Source: JAUVXJ01 sp034430275 (GTDB lineage Bacteria; Chloroflexota; Anaerolineae; UBA7937; B3-Chlor). From it: a stretch of 14,928 bases of DNA. Within the stretch, counting starts at the first letter, position 1. Every line of letters starts with the position of its first letter. Shown here piece by piece: positions 1-7,096 of this stretch. A program made the position numbers and the translations under genes. The notes beneath the pieces are model-generated. The model was not told the origin of the DNA, searched no databases, and saw nothing but the letters and a program-made list of their open reading frames with translations. The DNA is taken from contig DAOUEW010000327.1 in assembly GCA_034430275.1 (NCBI GenBank), positions 1 to 14,928 on the forward strand, read 5' to 3'.

Positions 1-228
1 CAGATGGAGGACTCCTTCTCCGTCGCCTCCTGGGTTGGCCGGCAAGAGATCCTCGAGGATCGGGTCCTATCCCTCGACGAGGTCTTGGAGGAGATTGATG
101 CCGTGACCACTGAAGACGTGCAACGGGTGGCGCGGCGGCTCTTCCGCCAGGAGAAGCTCAATCTCGCCGTCGTCGGCCCCTACGAAAGCACTAGGGAAGA
201 GGCTTTCCGGTCCCTGTTGACACTCTGA
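1..228 (+). CDS. M16-family zinc peptidase, C-terminal end (partial at 5' edge)
   Basis: The frame is open from base 1 to a TGA at 226-228, so this is the last ~75 residues of a gene that begins outside the window. The pattern is typical of the end of the second (non-catalytic) M16 domain: a helix with EDSFSVASWVGRQEIL, then a segment resembling LDEVLEEIDAVTTEDVQRVARRLF, then a short strand LNLAVVGP. M16 proteins (insulinase / processing-peptidase family) are zinc peptidases that degrade peptides. The zinc-binding HxxEH motif would lie in the missing N-terminal half, so activity cannot be judged. The Met at position 4 is internal and not a start. The gene is followed by a 119-bp gap before the hydrolase. 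The family call is fairly firm; the specific substrate is unknown. Confidence 0.8.
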   Translation, partial: QMEDSFSVASWVGRQEILEDRVLSLDEVLEEIDAVTTEDVQRVARRLFRQEKLNLAVVGPYESTREEAFRSLLTL

Positions 229-347
229 TGCCGTGTTGAGCCTCTTCCAATCCTGGCCTGGGGTGCTAGGTCGTGACTGCCGGAAGGGATACCAGATCGC
301 ATCGATGAGCGAGGGCGTGCGCGGCCCCTCGAGCAGCAAAACAGACC

Positions 348-1139
348 GTGCCAAAGATGGAGCCATCGCACAGTGTCCTGGATCGACCGGGGGTCCTACG
401 GGCAACCTTCCACCCGCGACCCGACGACTCCCCCTCTACTCTCCCCTCCGGTGTGCGCTCCATCTCCACGGAGGTCGAACCGGGCATCTCCGTAGGAGGT
501 CGACTGTACCAAGCGGGGCCAGACGCTCCCGCGATCCTCTTCTGGCACGGGAACGGCGAGATCGCTGCCGACTACGACCCCATTGCGTCGCTCTACGTTG
601 GCCTGGGGATCACGCTGCTCGTGTTTGACTACCGGGGATACGGCAACAGCGGTGGTTCGCCTACGTGCAGCAATCTTCTCACCGATGCGGTCACCCTCTT
701 CCAGGCGGCGCAGAGCATCTTCGGCAGCCATGGTCTGGCCCCCTCCAGGCTCTTCGCCATGGGTCGTTCCCTGGGAAGCGCACCCGCCATCGAAGTCGCC
801 AGCACCCACGGAGACTCGCTCGCTGGTCTGATCGTGGAGAGCGGTTTCTCGGACACCTTCTCCCTTTTGGAGCGCATGGGCGTACACGTGTCCGGTGTCA
901 CCGAATCGAGGGACGGCTTCGGCAACGCCCGCAAGATGGAGAGGGTCACGATTCCCACACTGATCATTCATGGCGAGAGCGACGTCCTGATCCCGGCAGC
1001 GGACGGCCGGGAACTCTTCCGCAGCTCGGGCGCGGACGACAAGAGACTGGAGATGATCCCTGCTGCGGGTCACAACGACCTGATGTTAGTCGGAACGGCT
1101 CAGTACTTCGAGGCCGTACGCAGGTTCGTGTTTGGATAA
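348..1139 (+). CDS. alpha/beta hydrolase (serine hydrolase, BEM46-like)
   Basis: A 263-residue protein with the alpha/beta-hydrolase fold and no signal peptide, so probably cytoplasmic. An oxyanion-side HGNGE motif lies at residues 67-71, followed by FDYRGYGNSGG around 93-103. The nucleophile elbow is GRSLGS (Ser141). The acid is probably Asp212 in HGESDVLIP, and the catalytic His is His242 in AAGHND, so the triad looks complete. The family hydrolyses esters, amides or thioesters; the substrate here cannot be inferred. The start is ambiguous: GTG at 348 and ATG at 357 are in frame, and neither has a strong Shine-Dalgarno sequence. The N-terminal ~40 residues are poorly conserved-looking, so the true start may be later. 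The stop lies 17 bp before the uridine kinase start, which suggests cotranscription with it. Confidence 0.82.
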   Translation: MPKMEPSHSVLDRPGVLRATFHPRPDDSPSTLPSGVRSISTEVEPGISVGGRLYQAGPDAPAILFWHGNGEIAADYDPIASLYVGLGITLLVFDYRGYGNSGGSPTCSNLLTDAVTLFQAAQSIFGSHGLAPSRLFAMGRSLGSAPAIEVASTHGDSLAGLIVESGFSDTFSLLERMGVHVSGVTESRDGFGNARKMERVTIPTLIIHGESDVLIPAADGRELFRSSGADDKRLEMIPAAGHNDLMLVGTAQYFEAVRRFVFG

Positions 1140-1142
1140 TCC

Positions 1143-1147
1143 GGAGG
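1143..1147 (+). promoter_or_regulatory. ribosome binding site of the uridine kinase gene
   Basis: A GGAGG core lies 9 nt before the GTG at 1157. It decides the start: the frame is open far upstream, inside the hydrolase gene, but only this GTG has a good site and puts the P-loop at the usual distance from the N-terminus. Confidence 0.7.
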
Positions 1148-1156
1148 TCTGGCATC

Positions 1157-1804
1157 GTGTCTGAGGCAGAGAAGAGAGATTCGGGTTCCGGTATCATCAT
1201 CGGTGTGGCGGGAGGCACTGGTTCCGGGAAGACAACGGTCTCCAGTGCGATCCTCGACAGAGTGGGGCGCGACGAGATAGCCTATTTGCAGCACGATTCC
1301 TACTACAGAGACCGCAGTTCTCTCCCACCCGAAGAGAGGGCTAACGCCAACTTCGACCACCCGGACGCCCTGGAGAGCGAACTACTGGCGCAGCACCTCC
1401 GATCGCTTAAGGCAGGGCAAACTGTGGCCGTACCTCTCTACGACTTCACCACCCACACGCGCAGGCACGAGACAGTCCGTGTCGAGCCGCGAAAGGTCAT
1501 CCTCGTGGAAGGCATACTCATCTTTGCCGAGAAAGCCCTGAGGGACTTGATGGACATCAAGGTCTTCGTGGATACCGACGCTGACGTTCGTTTCATCCGC
1601 CGGCTCCAGAGGGACCTCAGCGAGCGAGGACGGACGGTGGAGTCGGTGATTCGACAGTACACGGAGACAGTTCGCCCCATGCACCTGGAGTTCGTCGAAC
1701 CGAGCAAGCGGTATGCCGACATCATCGTCCCCGAGGGTGGTTTCAACGTCAATGCCATAGACATGATTGCCGCCAAAGTGAAGGACATGATCGCAGAGCG
1801 GTGA
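1157..1804 (+). CDS. udk: uridine kinase
   Basis: A 215-residue protein, the normal length for bacterial uridine kinase, which phosphorylates uridine and cytidine to UMP and CMP in pyrimidine salvage. The Walker A loop is GGTGSGKTT (residues 19-27, Lys25). It is followed by QHDSYYRD (45-52), the nucleoside-site region. Then come NFDHPDA, PLYDFTTHTR, the Walker-B-like VILVEGILIF, and the lid FIRRLQRDLSERGR. All these are hallmark Udk segments. The start is GTG, chosen from the ribosome binding site and family length. It lies 17 bp after the hydrolase. It has no direct link to polysaccharide synthesis beyond supplying pyrimidine nucleotides, and probably marks the chromosomal edge of the glycan locus. 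Confidence 0.93.
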   Translation: MSEAEKRDSGSGIIIGVAGGTGSGKTTVSSAILDRVGRDEIAYLQHDSYYRDRSSLPPEERANANFDHPDALESELLAQHLRSLKAGQTVAVPLYDFTTHTRRHETVRVEPRKVILVEGILIFAEKALRDLMDIKVFVDTDADVRFIRRLQRDLSERGRTVESVIRQYTETVRPMHLEFVEPSKRYADIIVPEGGFNVNAIDMIAAKVKDMIAER

Positions 1805-1901
1805 GGGTTGAAGCCCGGTAGCCGCGCTTTCAGATCCTGGCTGCCCTGAACGGCGTCCGACGACTCCCGGTCCAATCAGACAATGATTGCTGGGAGGTTG
1901 G

Positions 1902-1931
1902 TACTATTGACTGCTGTACTACAGCATAGTA
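1902..1931. promoter_or_regulatory. inverted repeat overlapping the promoter, candidate operator
   Basis: TGCTGTA (1912-1918), a central C (1919) and TACAGCA (1920-1926) form a perfect 7-bp-arm dyad filling the space between -35 and -10. Outer arms TACTAT (1902-1907) and ATAGTA (1926-1931) extend it. The only asymmetry is a 5-base insert TGACT (1908-1912) in the left arm, and that insert completes the -35 hexamer. The position suits a repressor, or an activator that distorts the spacer. I do not recognise the regulator family, and no regulator gene is in the window. Confidence 0.55.
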
Positions 1932-1935
1932 TAAT
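1907..1935 (+). promoter_or_regulatory. predicted sigma70-type promoter for the export/glycan operon
   Basis: The -35 box TTGACT (1907-1912) and -10 box TATAAT (1930-1935) are separated by exactly 17 bp. That is one mismatch from the vegetative consensus, at the ideal spacing. Transcription would begin near 1942, giving a leader of about 290 nt before the permease ATG. The match is unusually good against a GC-rich background. The function is inferred from sequence only. Confidence 0.7.
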
Positions 1936-2038
1936 GGGGCATAGCAGGGCTAAGCTCGGCTACAAAGGAAAGGGTCCTGCGAAGAAGACCGTCTCGGCCG
2001 ATGGTTCACCTTGGGCGAAGTCTGAGCGCGGGCCGTTT

Positions 2039-2064
2039 CTTTGTGTTGCCCCAACACCACAAAG
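2039..2064 (+). other. leader hairpin with two competing pairings
   Basis: CTTTGTG (2039-2045) can pair with CACAAAG (2058-2064). Alternatively GTGTTG (2043-2048) pairs with CAACAC (2052-2057) around a CCC loop. The two stems share the GTG at 2043-2045, so they are partly exclusive. No T-run follows, so it is not an intrinsic terminator. Confidence 0.4.
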
Positions 2065-2131
2065 CCGTACACCTGAACGCGCAGCCGCACTCACGGGCCA
2101 CACAAGACCGGCCAAGCGATCCATCAGGATG

Positions 2132-2161
2132 AGGCCTGGCCTTGCTCTCGAGGCCAGGCTT
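2132..2161 (+). other. strong leader stem-loop upstream of the permease
   Basis: GCCTGGCCT (2134-2142) pairs with AGGCCAGGC (2151-2159) around an 8-nt loop. It can be extended by one G-U and one A-U pair. It lies about 70 nt before the permease ATG. The following bases are TGAGTCAAGA, so it is not a canonical terminator. It may be an mRNA-stabilising or translation-affecting structure. Confidence 0.45.
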
Positions 2162-2232
2162 GAGTCAAGATCGCACATCCACGGCTGGAGTCGGATGGCC
2201 GCAGAGAAGAATCGAAGACACGAGAACTCACC

Positions 2233-3105
2233 ATGAACACGACTATCGACGACCAACAAACGGGGAGCGTAACGCCCACCGATCACGAGACGCCAACCAC
2301 GCTGATCCGCCCCTCACGCGGCTGGGTCGCCCTCAACCTGCGGGACCTGTGGAACTATCGTGAGCTGCTCTACTTCCTGACGTGGCGCGACATCAAGGTA
2401 CGATACAAGCAGACGGTCCTGGGAGCAGCCTGGGCCGTCCTCCAGCCCTTCCTTACCATGGTCGTCTTCAGCGTGTTCTTTGGGCAGTTGGCCAAGGTAC
2501 CCTCCGACGGTATCCCCTACCCGATCTTCTCCTACTGTGCGTTGCTACCCTGGAGCTATTTCTCCGGCGCGCTGGACCGGGCCAGCAACAGCCTCGTGGG
2601 CAGCTCCCACCTGATCACCAAAGTCTACTTCCCCCGTCTGGCCATACCCATCTCCGCCGTGACGGCAGGGCTGGTGGATTTCGGCATCGCTTTCGTGGTC
2701 CTCCTGGGCATGATGATCTATTACAGCTTCACTCCCACCATAGCCGTCTTGACTCTGCCGCTCTTCCTATTGCTCGCTGTGGCGACGGCCCTGGCCGTGG
2801 GCCTGTGGCTGTCGGCCCTCAACGTACAGTATCGAGACGTGCGGTACACGATTCCCTTTCTGACTCAGTTCTGGCTCTTCGCCACACCGATCGCCTACTC
2901 CAGCAGCCTGGTGCCCGAGCAGTGGCGCACCTGGTACGGGCTGAATCCCATGGCTGGCGTAGTGGAAGGGTTTCGCTGGGCATTGCTGGGCAAGGAGCCG
3001 CCCACATCCCTCCTGGCGGTCTCGGCGGTGGTGGTGGTATTGTTGCTCATCGGCGGGCTGTACTACTTCCGCCGGATGGAGAAGACATTCGCTGACGTGG
3101 TGTGA
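2233..3105 (+). CDS. wzm: polysaccharide ABC exporter permease (Wzm/TagG type)
   Basis: A 290-residue inner-membrane protein of the ABC-2 permease family, which exports O-antigens, capsules or teichoic acids. A soluble, acidic/Thr-rich N-terminus of about 35 residues precedes the family amphipathic segment LLYFLTWRDIKVRYKQTVLG (46-64 region). About six hydrophobic segments follow, near residues 62-84, 96-115, 136-163, 169-192, 207-222 and 259-279. LSALNVQYRDVRY between TM4 and TM5 is typical of Wzm/KpsM/TagG proteins. The ATG is preceded by only a weak ribosome binding site but fits the family start. The adjacent ATPase gene supplies the nucleotide-binding subunit; the functional transporter is expected to have two copies of each. 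The gene name is by family; the exported polymer is unknown. Confidence 0.92.
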   Translation: MNTTIDDQQTGSVTPTDHETPTTLIRPSRGWVALNLRDLWNYRELLYFLTWRDIKVRYKQTVLGAAWAVLQPFLTMVVFSVFFGQLAKVPSDGIPYPIFSYCALLPWSYFSGALDRASNSLVGSSHLITKVYFPRLAIPISAVTAGLVDFGIAFVVLLGMMIYYSFTPTIAVLTLPLFLLLAVATALAVGLWLSALNVQYRDVRYTIPFLTQFWLFATPIAYSSSLVPEQWRTWYGLNPMAGVVEGFRWALLGKEPPTSLLAVSAVVVVLLLIGGLYYFRRMEKTFADVV

Positions 3106-3152
3106 TCTTCAATCCCAAGACTCGGACTTGGGGTTTGTATATCGATTCGGAA

Positions 3153-4427
3153 ATGGTCGTGGGTGACGTCGCCGTTCACATCGAAAACCTGAGCAAGCAG
3201 TACCGCATCGGCGGTCCGCAGGCTCGCTACAAGACGATGCGCGAGACCCTGATAGACATGGCCGCAGCCCCCGCACGCCGGTTGCGGCGCTTTGGCCGAC
3301 CCGCGCCGCCCGAGGAGACCATCTGGGCTCTGAAAGACGTGACCTTCGACGTAGAGAGGGGCCAAGTAGTGGGCATCATCGGCCGTAATGGCGCCGGTAA
3401 GACCACACTGCTGAGAATCCTCTCGCGCATCACAGAGCCTACGGAAGGGTACGCCGAGATCAAAGGCCGCGTTGGTTCCCTGTTGGAGGTGGGCACCGGC
3501 TTCCACCCCGAGCTCACGGGGCGGGAGAACATCTACCTCAACGGGGCCATCCTGGGCATGAGGCGCGTCGAGATCGATAGGAAGTTCGACGAGATCGTGG
3601 CCTTCTCCGAGATCGAGAAATTTCTCGATACGCCGGTCAAACGGTACTCCAGCGGGATGTACGTCCGCCTGGCTTTCTCCGTGGCCGCCCACCTCGAGCC
3701 GGAGATACTGCTGGTGGACGAGGTGCTGGCCGTGGGAGACGCCGCGTTTCAGAAGAAGTGCCTGGGCAAGATGGGGGACGTGGCGAGCGAGGGCCGAACG
3801 GTGCTGTTCGTGAGTCACAATATGGCCGCCGTGGCTGGCCTTTGCCAGCGAGCGCTATTGCTGGAAAACGGGCGAAAGAATGTCGACGGCCCAGTCTCTA
3901 ACGTGATCGCGCGGTACGGTGACCTGCTGGACCAAGCGCGGACTGGAGACCTTACCTCGGTAAATGACCGAGGCGGAACAGGGGCGGTCAAGACCACAAG
4001 TATCTGGTGGGTGGATTCACAAGGCGCCCATCTCAGTATGCTGCAGAGCGGGCAGACCGTAGAGCTCCGGATAGCCTATGCGGCGAAGCATGCTCTGCGC
4101 GATCCGTCTTTCTTGGTCGGAGTGTACGACTCGCTCTCTCGTCGCGTTTTCTTTCTGGATAGCTCCGAAAGCGGTGGACTTCCAGAGACACTCCCTCCAC
4201 GGGGCATTGTTCGATGCCTCATAGAAGACCTACCACTGCCGGCCGGAAGTTACCGCCTCAACCTCGCTATCTTGGCTGAGCACGAGCTGGCAGATCACAT
4301 CACACACGCGGCCGAGATACAGGTTTTGGGGGGAGATTTCTTTGGCAGTGGGGTTCTCAAGAGGCACAGAAGAGTCTGCCTGCTGAAGCACCGCTGGGAC
4401 GTGGCTGACTTGACTCAGGACCGGTAG
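3153..4427 (+). CDS. wzt: polysaccharide ABC exporter ATPase with C-terminal glycan-binding-like domain (Wzt type)
   Basis: Numbered from ATG 3153, the ATPase domain (residues ~5-255) has Walker A GRNGAGKTT (77-85), signature YSSGMY (165-170), Walker B ILLVDE (185-190) and the switch His222 in VSHN. The VGSLLEVGTGFHPELTG segment is typical of Wzt/KpsT/TagH. After a linker, residues ~273-418 form a beta-rich domain of the Wzt C-terminal type (SIWWVDSQG, then GQTVELRIAY, then LPLPAGSYRLNLAI). In E. coli O8/O9a this domain binds the modified chain end and couples chain termination to export. A GTG at 3102 in the same frame would overlap the wzm stop (GTGA) and add 17 residues; ATG 3153 fits the family N-terminus better, but its ribosome binding site is poor. 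The long Wzt form implies recognition of a specific glycan feature. Confidence 0.9.
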   Translation: MVVGDVAVHIENLSKQYRIGGPQARYKTMRETLIDMAAAPARRLRRFGRPAPPEETIWALKDVTFDVERGQVVGIIGRNGAGKTTLLRILSRITEPTEGYAEIKGRVGSLLEVGTGFHPELTGRENIYLNGAILGMRRVEIDRKFDEIVAFSEIEKFLDTPVKRYSSGMYVRLAFSVAAHLEPEILLVDEVLAVGDAAFQKKCLGKMGDVASEGRTVLFVSHNMAAVAGLCQRALLLENGRKNVDGPVSNVIARYGDLLDQARTGDLTSVNDRGGTGAVKTTSIWWVDSQGAHLSMLQSGQTVELRIAYAAKHALRDPSFLVGVYDSLSRRVFFLDSSESGGLPETLPPRGIVRCLIEDLPLPAGSYRLNLAILAEHELADHITHAAEIQVLGGDFFGSGVLKRHRRVCLLKHRWDVADLTQDR

Positions 4428-4635
4428 AGTGCCGAGGCATCTCCGGGGCGCATGGTGCGGCTGATTGCGCAGAAATGGTCCCAAAGAGTGCCCTTCCGGC
4501 CGGTTTCCACAGAACGCAGGCATTCCCGGGAGGACTTCAGCAGCAACCAATGGGAATGACACACAGCCCGGGCCGCTTCAGCGGAAATGGCCCTGAGGCT
4601 TCACGCGTGTCCGTTCCAGAATCGAGAAGGGATGG

Positions 4636-4650
4636 CCGGCTCTGAGCCGG
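4636..4650. repeat. 15-bp odd palindrome in the gap after wzt
   Basis: CCGGCTC (4636-4642), T, GAGCCGG (4644-4650) is perfectly symmetric. It lies 45 bp before the start of the next gene, in the 268-bp gap 4428-4695, where I see no gene and no clear promoter. It could be a protein-binding site or a short RNA hairpin; no T-run follows. Confidence 0.35.
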
Positions 4651-4695
4651 GAGGGGGACCGATGCTTCATTCATTCAAGGCGGGGGCAGCATACC

Positions 4696-6003
4696 GTGCG
4701 ACTGAATCTCTCTGAAATCCAGTTCGACACGGGGTCCGTGGTCGATCCTGCCGGGTTCGTCTTTCACCACGACGGCAGAGTCTTCCGGGCAATATCGGCA
4801 TCGAGCGCCGATCTGTACCGTGAACTGTTGACGTCGGATTTCATCTCTGATCTTTTCGCCGCTGGCCTGGTAGAGACCTGGATTGCCGATGTCGAACTCG
4901 AAGGTTTCGAACTAGTGGTAGAGCACAGGAGAATTCCGGTGCTGTCCTGCTGGACCGAATGGTGCTCTAGCATGATCCGGGATGCTACCGCGATGGTATG
5001 CAGGTTGAACCTCGAGATGGCGAAGCACGGCCTGGTGACCAAGGACGTCCAGCCGGGCAATGTGCAATTCGTTGATGGCAGGCCTGTCTGGATTGACTTT
5101 GGCTCCATTGTCCCCACTGACTCTCACGGTACTTTCCGGTTCGATCAATTCAGATACCACTCGCTGCTACCGCTCTGGCTCTTTTCAAAGGGTCGGTTTG
5201 GCTTGGGCAGGGCGATATACGGGGAGGTTGGAGCTGGATACCTGAAGCGCGTCAGCATGCGGCGTCCGTTCCGATGGATCCCACCAGGCTACACCCTCAT
5301 CAGGCGAAGAGCCTCTCATGTCGGCACGGTCGCGGCGCTCGAGAAGACTCTTGACTTCATTGAGAGATTGTCGATAACACCTCGGAGGAGCAACTGGACA
5401 GAGTATGGACAGGGAGGCATGCCAGCCATAGATGATCCGCGCCAGTTCTCACAGAAGGCCCAGGCGGTCTATGGCTTGCTACGACGTCTGGCGCCAGGAA
5501 GTCTCTTGGACGTCGGCGGCAACAAGGGTTGGTACGCAGAGTTGGGGGCCTCTATGGGGTACAGCACGGTATCTTTCGACACCGATGACGCGTCAGTGTG
5601 TGACCTGTACCAGCGAGTGCGGGGCCAGAGGTTGCCCGTACTGCCCCTACTCCTCGACTTCCTATATCCTACGCCGCCCTACAGCATCGGGCTCGGAAAG
5701 GCGAGCGCCCTTGAAAGGCTGCGATCCGACGTCACTCTCGTGCTGGCTCTCGTCCACCATCTCGTGTTCGAGCAAGGAGTGCACTTCGAACCGATCGCCA
5801 GGCTCATCTCTGAATACACGCGGAAGAACGCGATCGTCGAATTCCCGCCGAAAGAGGACCGCTACGTGAAGGAATGGATCCAGCCAACACACCACTGGTA
5901 TACCTTGGAGAACTTCGTTGCGAGCCTGGGGCGGTATTTCCCATCGATTGAGATTCATGATTCGTGGCCCTCACCGCGCAAGCTTGTACTATGCTCCAGG
6001 TAG
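4696..6003 (+). CDS. kinase-like domain fused to class I SAM-dependent methyltransferase
   Basis: A 435-residue two-domain protein. The N-terminal half resembles a kinase-like fold. It has VVDPAGFVFHHDGRVFRAI (15-33), a catalytic-loop-like KDVQPGNVQF (Asp117, Asn122, the protein-kinase D-x4-N spacing) and a DFG-like IDFGS (Asp134-Gly136). No glycine-rich loop or clear AxK lysine is seen. The C-terminal half (~255-430) is a Rossmann methyltransferase: motif I LLDVGGNKGWY (270-280), acidic FDTDD ending strand 2 (294-298), and VLALVHHLVFEQG. It resembles a widespread family of ~400-residue methyltransferases with a degenerate kinase-like N-terminus, related to nodulation protein NoeA. Its place after wzm/wzt recalls the chain-capping WbdD, but with the domains in the opposite order and no coiled coil. 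The start is GTG, 9 nt after a G-rich stretch; the start is moderately sure, the fusion firm, the role inferred. Confidence 0.8.
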   Translation: MRLNLSEIQFDTGSVVDPAGFVFHHDGRVFRAISASSADLYRELLTSDFISDLFAAGLVETWIADVELEGFELVVEHRRIPVLSCWTEWCSSMIRDATAMVCRLNLEMAKHGLVTKDVQPGNVQFVDGRPVWIDFGSIVPTDSHGTFRFDQFRYHSLLPLWLFSKGRFGLGRAIYGEVGAGYLKRVSMRRPFRWIPPGYTLIRRRASHVGTVAALEKTLDFIERLSITPRRSNWTEYGQGGMPAIDDPRQFSQKAQAVYGLLRRLAPGSLLDVGGNKGWYAELGASMGYSTVSFDTDDASVCDLYQRVRGQRLPVLPLLLDFLYPTPPYSIGLGKASALERLRSDVTLVLALVHHLVFEQGVHFEPIARLISEYTRKNAIVEFPPKEDRYVKEWIQPTHHWYTLENFVASLGRYFPSIEIHDSWPSPRKLVLCSR

Positions 6004-6196
6004 GAATCGACCGCAAATCAAGGTCTCCCTCAAGGCGCGAGCGAGAGAGACGGACAGGTACATGGTAGCCACGAGGATAGCACCACACAAGGACGTGCGT
6101 GCGGACTCAGCCGTCGAAAGTGACCCGATAGTGCGCCTCATGGTGCCTTGAACCACTAAGAGAGGTCAGAAGCTCCAGTCTGCAAGGATCTCGGTG

Positions 6197-6949
6197 ATGG
6201 CGACAACACTGGTAGTCACAGGCATGCACAGAAGCGGGACATCAATGGTAGCAAACTACCTGCAAACGTGCGGAGTTGATATAGGAGAGGCTCTTCAACC
6301 CGGTGATATCGGGAACCCTAGGGGCTACTATGAAGACGTAGACATACTGAGGTTTCATCAGGACTTACTTGCCCACTTCAAGGTCGGCACTTTTCCCACC
6401 AGCGATCTGGAGATCACCAGACAGGTGCCTGCTGAGTTCAGGCGCAGGGCTCAGGAGATGCTTCAGCGAAAGGCCAACTCTCCAGTGTGGGGATGGAAAG
6501 ACTGTCGCACAAGCCTATTCCTTCCGTTCTGGCGAGAGATGATCCCTGAGGCCAACTTCCTCTTCCTCTTTCGGCATCCCGTATCTGTCGTCGATTCGCT
6601 GCTCCGGCGCGGCACGGACCCGAGCCTCATGCGACGTCCCGCGAGAGCATTTCATTCGTGGCGTTTGCACAATGAACGTATCTTGGACTTCTACGACCGA
6701 CACCGGGCGAGTTGTTTCCTCGTAGACATAGACCAGCTTGTGCACAACGCGCCAGCAGCGGTCTCGGCCCTCTTCTCAAAGCTGGACATCCGACTACCAG
6801 TACCGGATTTCGACGGTGTCTATGCACCGACAGCCTTCAAGGAGCGCAAGTCCCTTGGCAACTTCTGCCTGATGTTTCGTTTTCCCTTCCAGACGGTACG
6901 GTGCTTGCAGCTTCATCGTGCGATGAGAGAACTAGCCGACTGGCCTTGA
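6197..6949 (+). CDS. PAPS-dependent sulfotransferase family protein
   Basis: A 250-residue protein with the sulfotransferase P-loop-like GMHRSGTS (9-16), which binds the 5'-phosphosulfate of PAPS. The 3'-phosphate site FLFLFRHPVSVVDSLLRR follows (around 121-138, Arg126 and Ser134). GNPRGYYEDVDI (39-50) and WGWKDCRTSLFLP (98-110) are typical of the bacterial family in glycan and LPS loci. It would transfer sulfate to a sugar hydroxyl on the cytoplasmic side. ATG 6197 is chosen over the adjoining GTG 6194 because AAGGA (6184-6188) is then 8 nt upstream. The preceding 193 bp (6004-6196) hold nothing I recognise. Codons look less GC-rich than wzm/wzt. Substrate unknown; the family also contains proteins without proven sulfotransferase activity. 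Confidence 0.78.
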   Translation: MATTLVVTGMHRSGTSMVANYLQTCGVDIGEALQPGDIGNPRGYYEDVDILRFHQDLLAHFKVGTFPTSDLEITRQVPAEFRRRAQEMLQRKANSPVWGWKDCRTSLFLPFWREMIPEANFLFLFRHPVSVVDSLLRRGTDPSLMRRPARAFHSWRLHNERILDFYDRHRASCFLVDIDQLVHNAPAAVSALFSKLDIRLPVPDFDGVYAPTAFKERKSLGNFCLMFRFPFQTVRCLQLHRAMRELADWP

Positions 6950-7096
6950 CTGGGTGGCTTCTCGGTCCAGTCACCATACTAAGAGAAGCGTGCTGGAGAT
7001 GAAAGCATCCAGGGCTCTGAGAGAGCTCTCTTGGGCAGCGCTGGGCACGGTCCTGTCCTTGTCATGGGTGAAACACGCGGAGATCTGAGGGGTCCC

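Larger units (their letters stand above)
1805..2232 (+). other. non-coding region and leader upstream of the export operon
   Basis: This 428-bp gap separates the housekeeping genes from the exporter. A 117-codon stop-free stretch from 1883 ends in an ATGA overlap with the permease start. It begins upstream of the promoter, has no ribosome binding site and gives a low-complexity Arg/Ser/Pro-rich sequence, so I do not treat it as a gene. The contents I can support are a promoter with an internal dyad (1902-1935) and two leader hairpins (2039-2064 and 2132-2161). No intrinsic terminator with a T-run is seen after udk. I do not recognise a known riboswitch class in the leader. Confidence 0.6.

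Noticed and set aside
310..331. CGAGGG/CCCTCG hairpin between the M16 end and the hydrolase, as a possible terminator
   Set aside because: The 6-bp stem has a 10-nt loop and is followed by AGCAGCAAAA, with no T-run on the + strand.
396..1073. Long minus-strand open frame inside the hydrolase (others like it lie in 3063-3818, 12027-12734 and 13917-14606)
   Set aside because: Antisense frames are expected opposite GC-rich genes. The + strand proteins have clear catalytic motifs, while the antisense products have none.
1814..1827. GGTAGC resembling the core of the ops/JUMPstart element of RfaH-controlled operons
   Set aside because: Only a partial match, and it lies upstream of the predicted promoter, so it would not be in the transcript.
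1883..2236. 117-codon open frame ending in an ATGA overlap with the permease start
   Set aside because: It starts upstream of the -35 box, has no ribosome binding site, and its composition (Arg/Ser/Pro-rich, no fold-like pattern) looks non-coding. The overlap is probably chance.
7020..7031. 12-bp palindrome AGAGAGCTCTCT
   Set aside because: Low complexity, simple GA/CT alternation; no promoter or regulator context.
7000..7089. 29-codon frame (MKASRALREL and following) between the sulfotransferase and GT8-like genes
   Set aside because: A GGAG directly abuts the ATG with no spacing, the frame is very short, and there is no family pattern.
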